Below are positions 28,463-38,511 of a DNA stretch of 64,000 nucleotides, in pieces. The DNA comes from Streptomyces xanthii (GTDB lineage Bacteria > Actinomycetota > Actinomycetes > Streptomycetales > Streptomycetaceae). The first letter of the stretch is position 1; every line of letters begins with the position of its first letter. A program made the position numbers and the translations under genes. The notes beneath the pieces were generated by a model. It made no database searches. It had not been told where the DNA came from and worked only from the letters and a program-made list of their open reading frames with translations. The stretch is from contig NZ_CP061281.1 in the NCBI RefSeq assembly GCF_014621695.1, forward strand, positions 6,448,001-6,512,000. Reading direction: 5' to 3'.

Positions 28463-29452
28463 TCAGGCCGCGCGCCGCGCCCGGTACGACATCCAGGCCG
28501 CGACCAGCGCGCCCGACACGTTGTGCCACACGGAGAACACGGCGGCGGGCAGCGCGGCCAGCGGGCTGAAGTGGGCCGTGGCCAGGGACGCGGCGAGGCC
28601 CGAGTTCTGCATGCCGACCTCGAAGGCCATCGCACGCGACGAGGGCGCGCCCAGCCGCGCCGCCTTGCCGGCGCCGTACCCGAGCAGCAGGCCCAGGCCG
28701 TTGTGCAGCACCACGGCAAGGAGCACCAGGGCGGCCGCCGACTTGATGGCCTCGGCGCTGCCCGCCACCACCACGGCCACGATCACGGCGACCGTCAGCG
28801 CCGAGAGCCACGGCAGCGCCTTCAGCAGCCGGTCGACGTACCGGCCGAGCACGAGCCGCACGACCAGGCCCGCGAGCACGGGCAGCAGCACGGTCTTCAG
28901 GATGTCCGTCATCATCGACGCGGCGTCGACGGGCAGGTAGGCGCCCGCGAGCAGCAGCGTCAGCGGCGGCGTGATCAGCGGCGCGAGGATCGTGGAGACG
29001 GTGGCGACCGACACCGACAGGGCGACGTCGCCCCGCGCGAGATAGGTGACCACGTTCGACGAGGTGCCGCTGGGCGCGCAGCCGACGAGGATGACACCGG
29101 CCGCCAACTGCGGGGACAGGCCCAGCGCGTGGGCGATCAGCCAGCCGAGGCCCGGCATGATCACGTAGTGCGCGACGAGCCCGAGGCCGACGGCCCAGGG
29201 GCGCTGGGCGACGCCCTTGAAATCCGCCGGCGTCATCGTGAGACCCATGCAGAACATCACGACGCCGAGGAGGTAGGGCACGTTCGTGCCCCAGCCGGCG
29301 AAGGTGCCGGGCGCGGCGAGTCCCCAGGCGCCCGCCACGAGGACGAGGACGGGGAAGACGGTGACCGCGAGCCGGGCCGCGCGGTCGGCGGACGCGCTCG
29401 GCGCGGGCGCTTCGGTGGAGGCGGGTGAGGTGGGTTCGGTTCGGCTCTGCAC
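28463..29452 (-). CDS. BASS-family (bile acid:Na+ symporter-like) transporter
   Basis: This 329-residue membrane protein has nine or ten helices and SBF/BASS motifs. These include GVVMFCMGLTMTPADFKGV, LVGCAPSGTSSNVVTYLARGD (the crossover region), FEVGMQNSGLAASLA and the start of the final helices. Relatives import organic anions (pantoate, 2-keto acids, bile acids) with Na+. The substrate is unknown. The GTG at 29452 is chosen because it directly precedes a typical hydrophilic N-terminus; a TTG at 29488 is possible. It converges on argR with only 28 bases between stops. Confidence 0.88.
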   Translation of the reverse strand: MQSRTEPTSPASTEAPAPSASADRAARLAVTVFPVLVLVAGAWGLAAPGTFAGWGTNVPYLLGVVMFCMGLTMTPADFKGVAQRPWAVGLGLVAHYVIMPGLGWLIAHALGLSPQLAAGVILVGCAPSGTSSNVVTYLARGDVALSVSVATVSTILAPLITPPLTLLLAGAYLPVDAASMMTDILKTVLLPVLAGLVVRLVLGRYVDRLLKALPWLSALTVAVIVAVVVAGSAEAIKSAAALVLLAVVLHNGLGLLLGYGAGKAARLGAPSSRAMAFEVGMQNSGLAASLATAHFSPLAALPAAVFSVWHNVSGALVAAWMSYRARRAA

Positions 29453-29545
29453 CCGGCGATGCAACGTTGTCGGCCGGGGCGCCCGCAACCGTGTCTCGTT
29501 ATGTGGTCGCTACACGGGTTTCGGGCCGGCGGTCGGGTGCGGGCC

Positions 29546-30268
29546 TCAGTACCGGGTGATCGCGGTGACCCCGGACCGGGTGCCGATCGCGATGTGCGAT
29601 GCCTTCTCCGGCCGCACCCAGGTCAGGATGCGGCGCATGGCCTCGCGCGGCACGGACACGCAACCGGCCGTCGCCGCCCGCCCGTTGACGTGCAGGAAGA
29701 TGCCCGCGCCGCGACCGCGCACCGGCGTGCGGTAGTTGAAGCCGACGACCAGCGCGTGCGCGTACTGGGTGCCGTAGTCGGCGAGGTGCTCGGACTCGGC
29801 GGCGCGGCAGTCGGCGGGGCGCGGGTCCGTCCAGCGGTTGTAGGCGCGCGAGTCGTTGTCCTGGCACCACCAGGAGCTGTCCCGCACCGGCCGGTACGGC
29901 ATCGAGGTGCCGCCCGGCGCCGCCTCGACGCCGAACGCGAAGGGCAGGTCGTACAGGCCGGCCGGCGTCGTGTTCGTGCCCTGCTCGCGCCGTGACCCCT
30001 CGACCAGCCCGTTCGCCCCGAAACGGGCCGGGGCCGAACCCGCCTTCGCCCAGCGGCCGTCGGGCCGCCGGTCCCACCAGGTGACCGTGCCGCTGGTCGC
30101 CGCCGCGCGAGGCGCCTGCGCGGTGATCAGCTGACGGCCGCCGCCCGTGTCGGCGAGGCGGTCGGGCAGCGGGACGGAGGGCTGGGCGGAGGGCGCGGCC
30201 GCCCCGAGCGCCGCGCAGGCGGCGATGGAGGCGGCGACACCGGCACGGACTGCTCGGGAGCGGCGCAT
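29546..30268 (-). CDS. Secreted L,D-transpeptidase (YkuD-family) protein
   Basis: This 240-residue protein has a signal peptide (MRRSRAVRAGVAASIAACAA, cleavage near APSA). The YkuD catalytic pattern is visible: HVNG followed by GCVSV, with the nucleophile Cys in ATAGCVSVPRE. Such enzymes form 3-3 cross-links in peptidoglycan or attach proteins to it. No LysM or other wall-binding domain is present. It ends three bases before the stop of the flavin-family gene that precedes it on this strand, so the two are probably cotranscribed. Confidence 0.88.
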   Translation of the reverse strand: MRRSRAVRAGVAASIAACAALGAAAPSAQPSVPLPDRLADTGGGRQLITAQAPRAAATSGTVTWWDRRPDGRWAKAGSAPARFGANGLVEGSRREQGTNTTPAGLYDLPFAFGVEAAPGGTSMPYRPVRDSSWWCQDNDSRAYNRWTDPRPADCRAAESEHLADYGTQYAHALVVGFNYRTPVRGRGAGIFLHVNGRAATAGCVSVPREAMRRILTWVRPEKASHIAIGTRSGVTAITRY

Positions 30269-30271
30269 GGC

Positions 30272-30859
30272 TCAGAAATTAGCGGGCGGCAGCGGGAGCG
30301 GCAGCCCAGGTAGGCCATCCAGGCTCTGCCCGATGTGCTCCTTCTTCTGGAAGTAGGCGTCGAGCGAGGCGTCGTCCTCGCGCGCGAAGCGCTTGCCGTG
30401 CAGATCGCGGTCCTCGTCGTACGCCATGAACGGCACCCCGTAGCCGCACGTGTCGCGGACGAGCTCGGCGGTCACGACGATCACGGCGCGCAGGCCGTGC
30501 TGCGAGGGGTCGATGTCGGGGAAGCGGGCGAGCAGGCCGGGGAAGCGCGGGTCGTCACGGAAGACGGGCTCGCCGCGGCCGTGGACGCGCACGATGTTCG
30601 GCGGGCCCTGGAAGGCGCACCACATCAGCGTGATCCGGCCGTTCTCCCGCAGGTGCGCGATCGTCTCCGCGTTCGAACCGGCGAAGTCCAGATAGGCGAC
30701 CGTGTGCTCGTCCAGCACGGCGAACGAGCCGCTGAGGCCCTTCGGTGAGAGATTGACCGTGCCGTCACCGGAGAGCGGCGCGGTGGCCGTGAAGAAGACG
30801 GGCTGGGACTCGATGAAGGAGCGCAGACGTCCGTCGATGCGTTCGTAGGTCTTTCCCAT
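30272..30859 (-). CDS. Pyridoxamine 5'-phosphate oxidase-family (FMN/F420-binding split barrel) protein
   Basis: This 195-residue protein has a split-barrel core (residues about 15-130). Motifs include FFTATAPLSGDGTVNLSPKG, VAYLDFAGSNAETIAHLREN and GRITLMWCAFQGPPNIVRVHGRG, typical of the 'pyridoxamine 5'-phosphate oxidase family' proteins of 180-200 residues. It is unlikely to be PdxH itself, because the PLP-pathway C-terminal domain is missing. The cofactor (FMN, F420 or haem) and substrate are unknown. The ATG start at 30859 is chosen by homology of the N-terminus (MGKTYERIDGRLRSFIE). Confidence 0.85.
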   Translation of the reverse strand: MGKTYERIDGRLRSFIESQPVFFTATAPLSGDGTVNLSPKGLSGSFAVLDEHTVAYLDFAGSNAETIAHLRENGRITLMWCAFQGPPNIVRVHGRGEPVFRDDPRFPGLLARFPDIDPSQHGLRAVIVVTAELVRDTCGYGVPFMAYDEDRDLHGKRFAREDDASLDAYFQKKEHIGQSLDGLPGLPLPLPPANF

Positions 30860-30910
30860 GCGGGCATTGTGCGGCGCGTCCGGGGCCGGCGGCATCGTCC
30901 GCGAGGGCGA

Positions 30911-30950
30911 TTGACGAATCATGCAGAGGACTGCATACTCATGCATGAGT
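30911..30950 (+). promoter_or_regulatory. argH promoter with paired ARG boxes
   Basis: TTGACG (30911-30916), 17 bases, CATACT (30934-30939) is a good promoter. Its spacer and start site are covered by two abutting perfect palindromes, ATGCAG-AGGA-CTGCAT (30921-30936) and ACTCATGCATGAGT (30937-30950). Across their junction lies TGCAT-ACTC-ATGCA (30932-30945), an exact TGCAT-N4-ATGCA ArgR core. Confidence 0.75.
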
Positions 30951-30977
30951 ACTTTCACGCATGAACGCCCGGCTTGA

Positions 30978-32417
<1,440 letters not shown>

Positions 32418-32437
32418 CCCCGCCGGCAGCCGTTCAC

Positions 32438-32470
32438 GCGGCCCGTCCCCTCGTACGGGGGACGGGCCGC
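32438..32470 (+). terminator. Terminator after argH
   Basis: GCGGCCCGTCCCC (32438-32450) pairs perfectly with GGGGACGGGCCGC (32458-32470), loop TCGTACG. It isolates argH from the following cluster. Confidence 0.88.
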
Positions 32471-32538
32471 GTCGCGTTGTCAGTGCACCCCTCTAGAGTT
32501 CCCGGCAGTTGATCGGTACGGCTGTCGGGGAGGCAGTG

Positions 32539-33396
32539 ATGGGGTGGATGCCCGCGGGCGACTACGAGGTGGCCCTGGACGAGAACGGCAAGGTCATCTG
32601 CCGGAACGGGAAGGGGCGTCTGCTCAAGTCGGTGCCCCCCAAGATCGCTGACGAGCAGGCCGTGATCGGCCTGCGCCAGCTCACCGAGTGGCTCGAGCGC
32701 CACGAGCGCGACTGCCGCGACCAGGTGGAGAACTGGATGACGCGCTCCCTGCCCGTCCCGACCGCCGTCCTCGCCCGACTCTGGCCCGACCCGTCCTGGC
32801 GCACCGCCCTGCGCGACCTCGTCGTCACCGGGACCGACGGCACCGTCGCCGGCTTCCTGCGCGACGCCGACCCCGAGCGCGGCATCGGCCTCGTCGACCT
32901 CGACGGAGACACCGTCCGCATCAGCCCCGAGCAGATCCGCGTCCCGCACCCCGTCCTCCTCGACGACCTCGACGAGCTGCGCGAGTTCGCCGTCGAGCTC
33001 GGCGTCGAGCAGGGCGTCCAGCAGCTCTTCCGCGAGACGTACGTGCGCGGCGCCGACCGCGACACGGGCGCCCGCGGCGTCGACGACTACGAGGGCGGCG
33101 TCTTCAAGGAGCTGCGCTTCCTCGTCGGCCGCGCCACCTCCCTCGGCTACCGCGTCCGCGGCGGCCAGGCCGTCCTGCCCGTCCTCGAAGCCGGCCGCGG
33201 CATCGAGGCCCGCGTCTGGGTCGGCGACTACGAGGGCTACGAGCAGACCGAGACGGGCCCGCTGACCTGGACCACCCCCCAGGGCGGCGCCCTCACCCTC
33301 GGCGAGGTCGGCCCCGTCGCCTGGTCCGAGGGCATGCGCATGGCCGCCGCGCTCTACGCCGGCCGCGACGTCGAGGACGGGGAACAGGCGGCGTGA
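32539..33396 (+). CDS. DUF4132-like protein, first gene of the MoxR/vWA/SWIM cluster
   Basis: This 285-residue soluble protein starts at the ATG after GGGAGG. It contains a stretch resembling the C-terminal part of DUF4132 proteins (E. coli MolR/YehI). Landmarks are ARLWPDPSWRTALRDLVV, VRISPEQIRVPHPVLLDD, VELGVEQGVQQLFRETYV and MRMAAALYAGRDV. Relative to those proteins (over 1000 residues) it is only the domain itself. Its stop overlaps the GTG of the giant downstream gene (GTGA), so the two are coupled. A TAGAGT -10-like hexamer lies at 32494-32499 without a convincing -35. Function unknown. Confidence 0.72.
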   Translation: MGWMPAGDYEVALDENGKVICRNGKGRLLKSVPPKIADEQAVIGLRQLTEWLERHERDCRDQVENWMTRSLPVPTAVLARLWPDPSWRTALRDLVVTGTDGTVAGFLRDADPERGIGLVDLDGDTVRISPEQIRVPHPVLLDDLDELREFAVELGVEQGVQQLFRETYVRGADRDTGARGVDDYEGGVFKELRFLVGRATSLGYRVRGGQAVLPVLEAGRGIEARVWVGDYEGYEQTETGPLTWTTPQGGALTLGEVGPVAWSEGMRMAAALYAGRDVEDGEQAA

Positions 33397-36300
33397 GCAC
33401 GACCGACATCAGCGACCAGCACACACGGAACAGCGCGACGGGGGACCGGCGGATGAACGACGACCAGCAGACACACGACACCGGAGTACTCCTGGAGGCG
33501 GGCGCCGTCCTGCTTCCCGGCACCCACCGGGGCGAGGACGCCGACGAGCTGACCGTCCGCGCCTACGAACACCCTGTCCTCGAAGGCCGCACCGTCGTCC
33601 GCCTCGTCCCCGGCACCCTCGGCGACGCCGAGGACCTCGCCCTCGACTTCCTCGGCCTGACCCGCACCGCCCTGCACGACGGCCTCGGCCAGGTGCGCCG
33701 CGAGACCCTCGGCTTCCCCGCCTGGGCCCTCGTCCACGACCCGGCCAACGGGCACCACGCACTCGCCCTCGTCAAGGACGTCGAGCGCTTCTCCCGCATG
33801 GCCAAGTCCCGCGCGGGCGCCGCCAAGGAGGGCTTCGAGGCGCTCGGCGAGCGCCTCGGCCGCTCCGTGCCCCACTTCCTGCCCACGTTCTACGAAGAGG
33901 CCGGCCGCGCCTTCCTGCGCCACGAGAACACCACGTACGCGGCGCAGTTCTTCGGCAAGGCCCGCGAGGCCGAGCGCGTGCACAGCCTGACCGTCGACGA
34001 GGCCCGTCAGCGCGCCGTGTTCCTCGAGTTCGCCTTCGCGGGCGCGCTCACCGTCAAGGCCCTCAAGGAGCACGTCGCCGACCTCACCGCCCGGCTCAGT
34101 GCCGAGGACGCCTGGCTCCAGTACCGGCAGCTCGTCGTCGAGCGCTGCGGCGCCGGCATGCCGCCCTACGCCGCCCTGCCGCAGGACGCGCGCAAGCTCA
34201 TCAAGGCCGCGGGCCTCGACCGCGTCACCGAGGAGACCGCCCTCCTCGCCGACCTGCTCGCCTCCCCGGCCGTCGTCCGCGCCCCCGCCTCCTTCTGGAC
34301 GGCGTACCAGGCCACCCTCGTCGTCCTCGCCAAGGAGCGGCCCGAAGTGCGGGCCCGACTCCTGGAGTTCGTGCCCACCGGCCTGGGCCGGGGCGCCGCC
34401 GCCGAGCAGCAGTGGCTCGGCCTGCTCACCGAGTCCGGCGCCGAGGAACTGCTCACCGGCCCCGCGGCCGGCGCGGAGGTCTCCGCGAGCGACTGGCTGA
34501 CCCGCTGGGCCGCCCACCTCCAGGGCGGGTACCGAGGCCGCCGCCGCACCCCGCTGACCTACGCGCTCGTCGAGCGGATGGCCCCGCGCCTCATCGCCGA
34601 CGGCAGCCCCGTGGACCTCGACAAGGCGAGCACTCAGTGGGCCAGCCGCATCGACCTCGACCTGCTCGACCTGTGCCTCGCCCTCGGCGTACCCGTCACC
34701 GACCCGCGCCGGCACACGAACCCGCACTCCTCGGACCGCAACCGCGTGCTGGGCCTGGGCGAGTGGCTCGACGGCGGTTCCGAGGGCCGCCGCGACCTGG
34801 CCGCCCTCGCCGCCGACGAACACTACGGCCCGCTGCTCCGCGCCGACGTCGGCCACAGCCGGTGGAACGACAAGCTCCACCTGCGCACCGTCGTCGGACA
34901 CCCCGTGCTGCGCGGCGTCCTGAGCACGTGGCTCGACGAGCGGACCGACGCCTACGTCGCCGCCGCCGGACTGCCCGGCGCCGAGATGGTCCTGAACCAG
35001 CTGAACCGCTTCCGTGCCGTCGCCGCCGAGGTCAACCCGGAGGCCGTGGACCGCGTCCGCCGCCACGACCTCTCCCGCAACCTGGCCCGCACCCTGCGCG
35101 CCGGACTCTTCGACGAGCTCGGCTGGCCCGCGCTCGAAGAGGCGATGCACCGGCTGGGCCCCGCCCCGAAGGAGAACGGCCGAGGCGGCATCCGGGTCAC
35201 CGAGGCCTGGCCCGCCCTGATCGTCTCCCACCGCGACAAGGCCGTCGTCGCGGGCCCCGACGGCGTCCTGGCCGAGCACGACCTGCGCGTCCCGAAGGAG
35301 GCGGACCGCTGGACCGACCCCGCCTTCCGCTACGTGGACGGCGACCTCCTCGTCATGTGGCGCGAGGACGGCCGCTCCCGCGCCTACTGGACCTCCCGCC
35401 CCGGCGACGTCTTCGCCCTCTCCGCCCCGCACACCGTCTTCTTCCACCACCGGGACCGCGGCGCCGGCCTGCCGCTCCCCGCCGGCGGCCGCACCACCGG
35501 ACGCCGCCCGCTGCACGCCGGAGACACCCAGCTCACCGAGGAAGAGCGCGTCATCGGCGACGGCACCGGCCACTGGCGACTGCGCACCACCAGCGCGGGG
35601 TCGTCCTGGATCGAGTACGACGCGGCGACCGGCGCGGTCGGCCGCGCCTCGCTGCCCGCCTTCTTCGCGGCCGCGGTGCGCGACGGCAGCAGCCTGCGCC
35701 CCGCCGACTGCGAACTCCTGCCGATGCAGCCCGGCCTGGAGGAGACCCCGCTCGGCACGGACGGCACCGTCCTCGGCCGCTGGGTCCGCTCCGACGGCGA
35801 CACCCTCACCGCCGGCACCCCCGACGGGACCACCGTCACCCTGCCCGACGGCCTGGGCGCCATCCCGGTCGGCGCCCTGCGCCTGCCCGGCAGCGCGCCC
35901 GTGCTCGCCCACCAGGGCGGCCTCGTGGCCCTCTACGAGGAGGGCGCGACCAAGGCCGCCGGCCCGCTCGTCGCCGCGCATCCCGGGAGCCCCGGTGGTC
36001 GGTTCGCCGCCGGCACCGTGCTCGTGCCGCCGCTCCCGTTCTGGCACCTGCTGCGCGTCCGCGACGAGGCCGGGTCCAAGGCGCTGCGCGACTGCACCGA
36101 CGAGCTCGCCGCCTCCCTGGTCGACACCCTCGCCGGCATCATGGACGAGCACATCGCCGCCACCGGCGGCGAGCGCAGCGAGGAGCAGCGCGCCCAGGAC
36201 CGGCAGGACCTGGCCGACGCCACATCCGCCGCCGTCGCCCGCGCCCTGCCCGGCATCACCGACTTCGCCCTGCTCGCCGGCGTCACCTCGGTCGCCCTCG

Positions 36301-38456
36301 TCCCGGTCGGCCTGCGCGCCACCGCGCGGCGCTACACCGACCCCGAGCCGGCCGGGCCGAGCGCCCCGGCCGCGCCTCGCCCGCCGCAGGCCATGTACGC
36401 GGACTTCTCACCGGAGCACGGCGGCGACACCACCCTGCTGAGCGCCGTGCGCGCCGCGCTCGGTCACACCGTGACCGGATACTGGTCCGGCGACGAGCCG
36501 ACCGTGCTGCGCCACGTCAAGGCCGTCAACGACGTGCTGGGCGGCACCCCGGCCCACGGCCCCGCGCCGCACCCCGACACCCGCCCGCTCGCCGAGGGCT
36601 GGACCCGCGACCCGGGCACCGTCCCCTCCACCAGCAGCGGCTGGCCGCAACTCCTGGACCGGCTGCCGGTGCTCGCCACGCGGGCCGCCGCCCCGTCTCT
36701 GTTCGAGGGCGAACGGGCCGCGCTGCTCCACCTGTTCGAGGCCGTCGCCGCCGGACCGCTCGGCGCCGGCGGCGGCACGCTGCGCGTCGTCCGGCTCCGC
36801 GAGCCCCTGCCGGGCAAGAACGGATCGCCCGTGCGCCGCGGCGAGGTGCACCGCCAGGGCGAGCGCACCCTCGTCTTCCTGGAGGCCGAGTCCCTGTACG
36901 GGGAGGACCGCGGGCAGTTCCTGGCCTGGCGGGCGCTGGAGCACGACCCGTCCGGCGTCTTCGGAGCCGTCGGCCACTTCACCGTGCACGCGGCCACCCC
37001 CGTCGGCGCGGGCGTGACCTCCGAGCGCCTCACCGAACTCGCCACGCTGCTGCGGACGCACGGGCCCGCGCAGTGGGACGCGCAGGCCGTCGACCGGCTC
37101 GCCGCCGCCCCCGGCTGCGGACCCGCCCAGGCCGCGCTGCTGCTCACGGGCCGGCCCACCGGCACCCTCACCACCACGGACATGGCCGAGTGCCGTGAGC
37201 TGACCGGCCTCACCCGCGGCCAGATCGAGGACGGCGAGGAGCGGCTGCGCGCCCTGCCCTTCGACGAGCGCTGCGAGATCGCCGCCGCCCTGCTGCCCGA
37301 GGACCTCACCGCCCTGTGGCGCACCGGCCTCGACACGGACGCCGCGCACACCGCGTGGACGGAGCGCTTCGGCACCCTCGTCCGGCTGCCCGAGGGCGGC
37401 GACGCGGACGTCCTCGACCTCCCCGCCACCGAGGCCGTCCTCAACCCGGCCCGGCAGGCCTGGCTGACCCGCACCACCACCCAGCGCCTCGACGAGAACG
37501 GGCGGCTGCGCGCCGAGGATTCGTCCGCGGTGCCGAACCGCCGCACCCTCACGGGCGCCGTCGAGGGCCTCGCCACCCTCGCCTACGGCCTCCCGTACGG
37601 GCATCCGCTGCGCGCCCGGCTCCCCGAAGGACTCGACGCCCTGCGCGAGCGCCTCGCCGACCCCGGACTGCTCCTGGACGCCGACCTGTCCTGGGCCGCC
37701 GAGGGCCGCCTCACCACCGCCGCCCGGCTCCGCAAGGCGTACGGGATGCCCGAGGCGGGCGGCGCGGAAGCGGACGGAATGACCCGCGCCGGCACCGCGT
37801 TCGTCCTCCACCCCTGGTACGCGGAGAACGAGGGCACCCTGCTGCGCCCCGCCGGGCTCACCGGTACCGACGACCCGGCGGTCGGCCTGGCCGAGGGCAT
37901 CGCCCGGTCCTCCGCCGGCCTCTTCGTCCGCCGGATCGCGGCCGTGCGCGGTGACGAACTCGCCCGCACGCTCGCGGCCGACGGCGGCTTCGAGGGCTAC
38001 GCGCAGGACCCGGCCCGCAGTGTGCCCGAGCTCGTCACCGAGGTCGCCGAGACCCACGGCATCGGCGCCGACGCCGCGGCCCTCTACCTCCAGCTGCTCG
38101 CCCTGCCCGACCCCACGGACCGCAACGTGGCGCGCTGGACCGGCTGGAAGCCCGCCCGGCTGAAGAAGGCCCGCGCCGAACTCGCCGCGACCGACCTCGT
38201 CGTCGAGGCCAAGCGCGCCCGGGCCGGCCGCGCCCTGTTCCTGCCCGGCGGCTGGCTCGCGCTGAAGTCCCCGGCGCTGCCGGTGGAGGCGTGGAAGAGC
38301 GGCCTGTACCCGGTGCCGGGCGACAGCAGGGCGGTCCCGATGCTGCCCGTGCCGGAGCTGTTCGCCGTCGCCTGGCAGCGGGTCCGCTCCGGCGACGTCC
38401 CGGCGTACGAGGAGCTGACCACCCGTGCCACCAGCAAGGGCCGCAGGCGTGGCTGA
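33393..38456 (+). CDS. 1687-residue cytoplasmic protein with C-terminal winged-helix-like segment
   Basis: This is a very large soluble protein with no signal peptide or membrane helix. After an N-terminal Asp-rich stretch it is mostly alpha-helical, with many Arg/Leu-rich repeats (for example HDLSRNLARTLRAGLFDELG and ALEEAMHRLG). A beta-rich middle section follows (LPAFFAAAVRDGSSLRPADC and GTVLGRWVRSDGDTLTAGTP). The last 120 residues look like a winged helix (NVARWTGWKPARLKKARAEL, then a beta wing with ALFLPGGWLALKS). GTG 33393 overlaps the previous stop; an ATG at 33453 is an alternative. Its size and place match the giant partner in yehI/molR-type clusters. I recognise no enzyme domain. 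Confidence 0.8.
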   Translation: MSTTDISDQHTRNSATGDRRMNDDQQTHDTGVLLEAGAVLLPGTHRGEDADELTVRAYEHPVLEGRTVVRLVPGTLGDAEDLALDFLGLTRTALHDGLGQVRRETLGFPAWALVHDPANGHHALALVKDVERFSRMAKSRAGAAKEGFEALGERLGRSVPHFLPTFYEEAGRAFLRHENTTYAAQFFGKAREAERVHSLTVDEARQRAVFLEFAFAGALTVKALKEHVADLTARLSAEDAWLQYRQLVVERCGAGMPPYAALPQDARKLIKAAGLDRVTEETALLADLLASPAVVRAPASFWTAYQATLVVLAKERPEVRARLLEFVPTGLGRGAAAEQQWLGLLTESGAEELLTGPAAGAEVSASDWLTRWAAHLQGGYRGRRRTPLTYALVERMAPRLIADGSPVDLDKASTQWASRIDLDLLDLCLALGVPVTDPRRHTNPHSSDRNRVLGLGEWLDGGSEGRRDLAALAADEHYGPLLRADVGHSRWNDKLHLRTVVGHPVLRGVLSTWLDERTDAYVAAAGLPGAEMVLNQLNRFRAVAAEVNPEAVDRVRRHDLSRNLARTLRAGLFDELGWPALEEAMHRLGPAPKENGRGGIRVTEAWPALIVSHRDKAVVAGPDGVLAEHDLRVPKEADRWTDPAFRYVDGDLLVMWREDGRSRAYWTSRPGDVFALSAPHTVFFHHRDRGAGLPLPAGGRTTGRRPLHAGDTQLTEEERVIGDGTGHWRLRTTSAGSSWIEYDAATGAVGRASLPAFFAAAVRDGSSLRPADCELLPMQPGLEETPLGTDGTVLGRWVRSDGDTLTAGTPDGTTVTLPDGLGAIPVGALRLPGSAPVLAHQGGLVALYEEGATKAAGPLVAAHPGSPGGRFAAGTVLVPPLPFWHLLRVRDEAGSKALRDCTDELAASLVDTLAGIMDEHIAATGGERSEEQRAQDRQDLADATSAAVARALPGITDFALLAGVTSVALVPVGLRATARRYTDPEPAGPSAPAAPRPPQAMYADFSPEHGGDTTLLSAVRAALGHTVTGYWSGDEPTVLRHVKAVNDVLGGTPAHGPAPHPDTRPLAEGWTRDPGTVPSTSSGWPQLLDRLPVLATRAAAPSLFEGERAALLHLFEAVAAGPLGAGGGTLRVVRLREPLPGKNGSPVRRGEVHRQGERTLVFLEAESLYGEDRGQFLAWRALEHDPSGVFGAVGHFTVHAATPVGAGVTSERLTELATLLRTHGPAQWDAQAVDRLAAAPGCGPAQAALLLTGRPTGTLTTTDMAECRELTGLTRGQIEDGEERLRALPFDERCEIAAALLPEDLTALWRTGLDTDAAHTAWTERFGTLVRLPEGGDADVLDLPATEAVLNPARQAWLTRTTTQRLDENGRLRAEDSSAVPNRRTLTGAVEGLATLAYGLPYGHPLRARLPEGLDALRERLADPGLLLDADLSWAAEGRLTTAARLRKAYGMPEAGGAEADGMTRAGTAFVLHPWYAENEGTLLRPAGLTGTDDPAVGLAEGIARSSAGLFVRRIAAVRGDELARTLAADGGFEGYAQDPARSVPELVTEVAETHGIGADAAALYLQLLALPDPTDRNVARWTGWKPARLKKARAELAATDLVVEAKRARAGRALFLPGGWLALKSPALPVEAWKSGLYPVPGDSRAVPMLPVPELFAVAWQRVRSGDVPAYEELTTRATSKGRRRG

Positions 38457-38511
38457 CCGCACGAGCGCGGGACCGACGCGGAGTTCGACAGACAGTGAGA
38501 GAGACGGGGTC

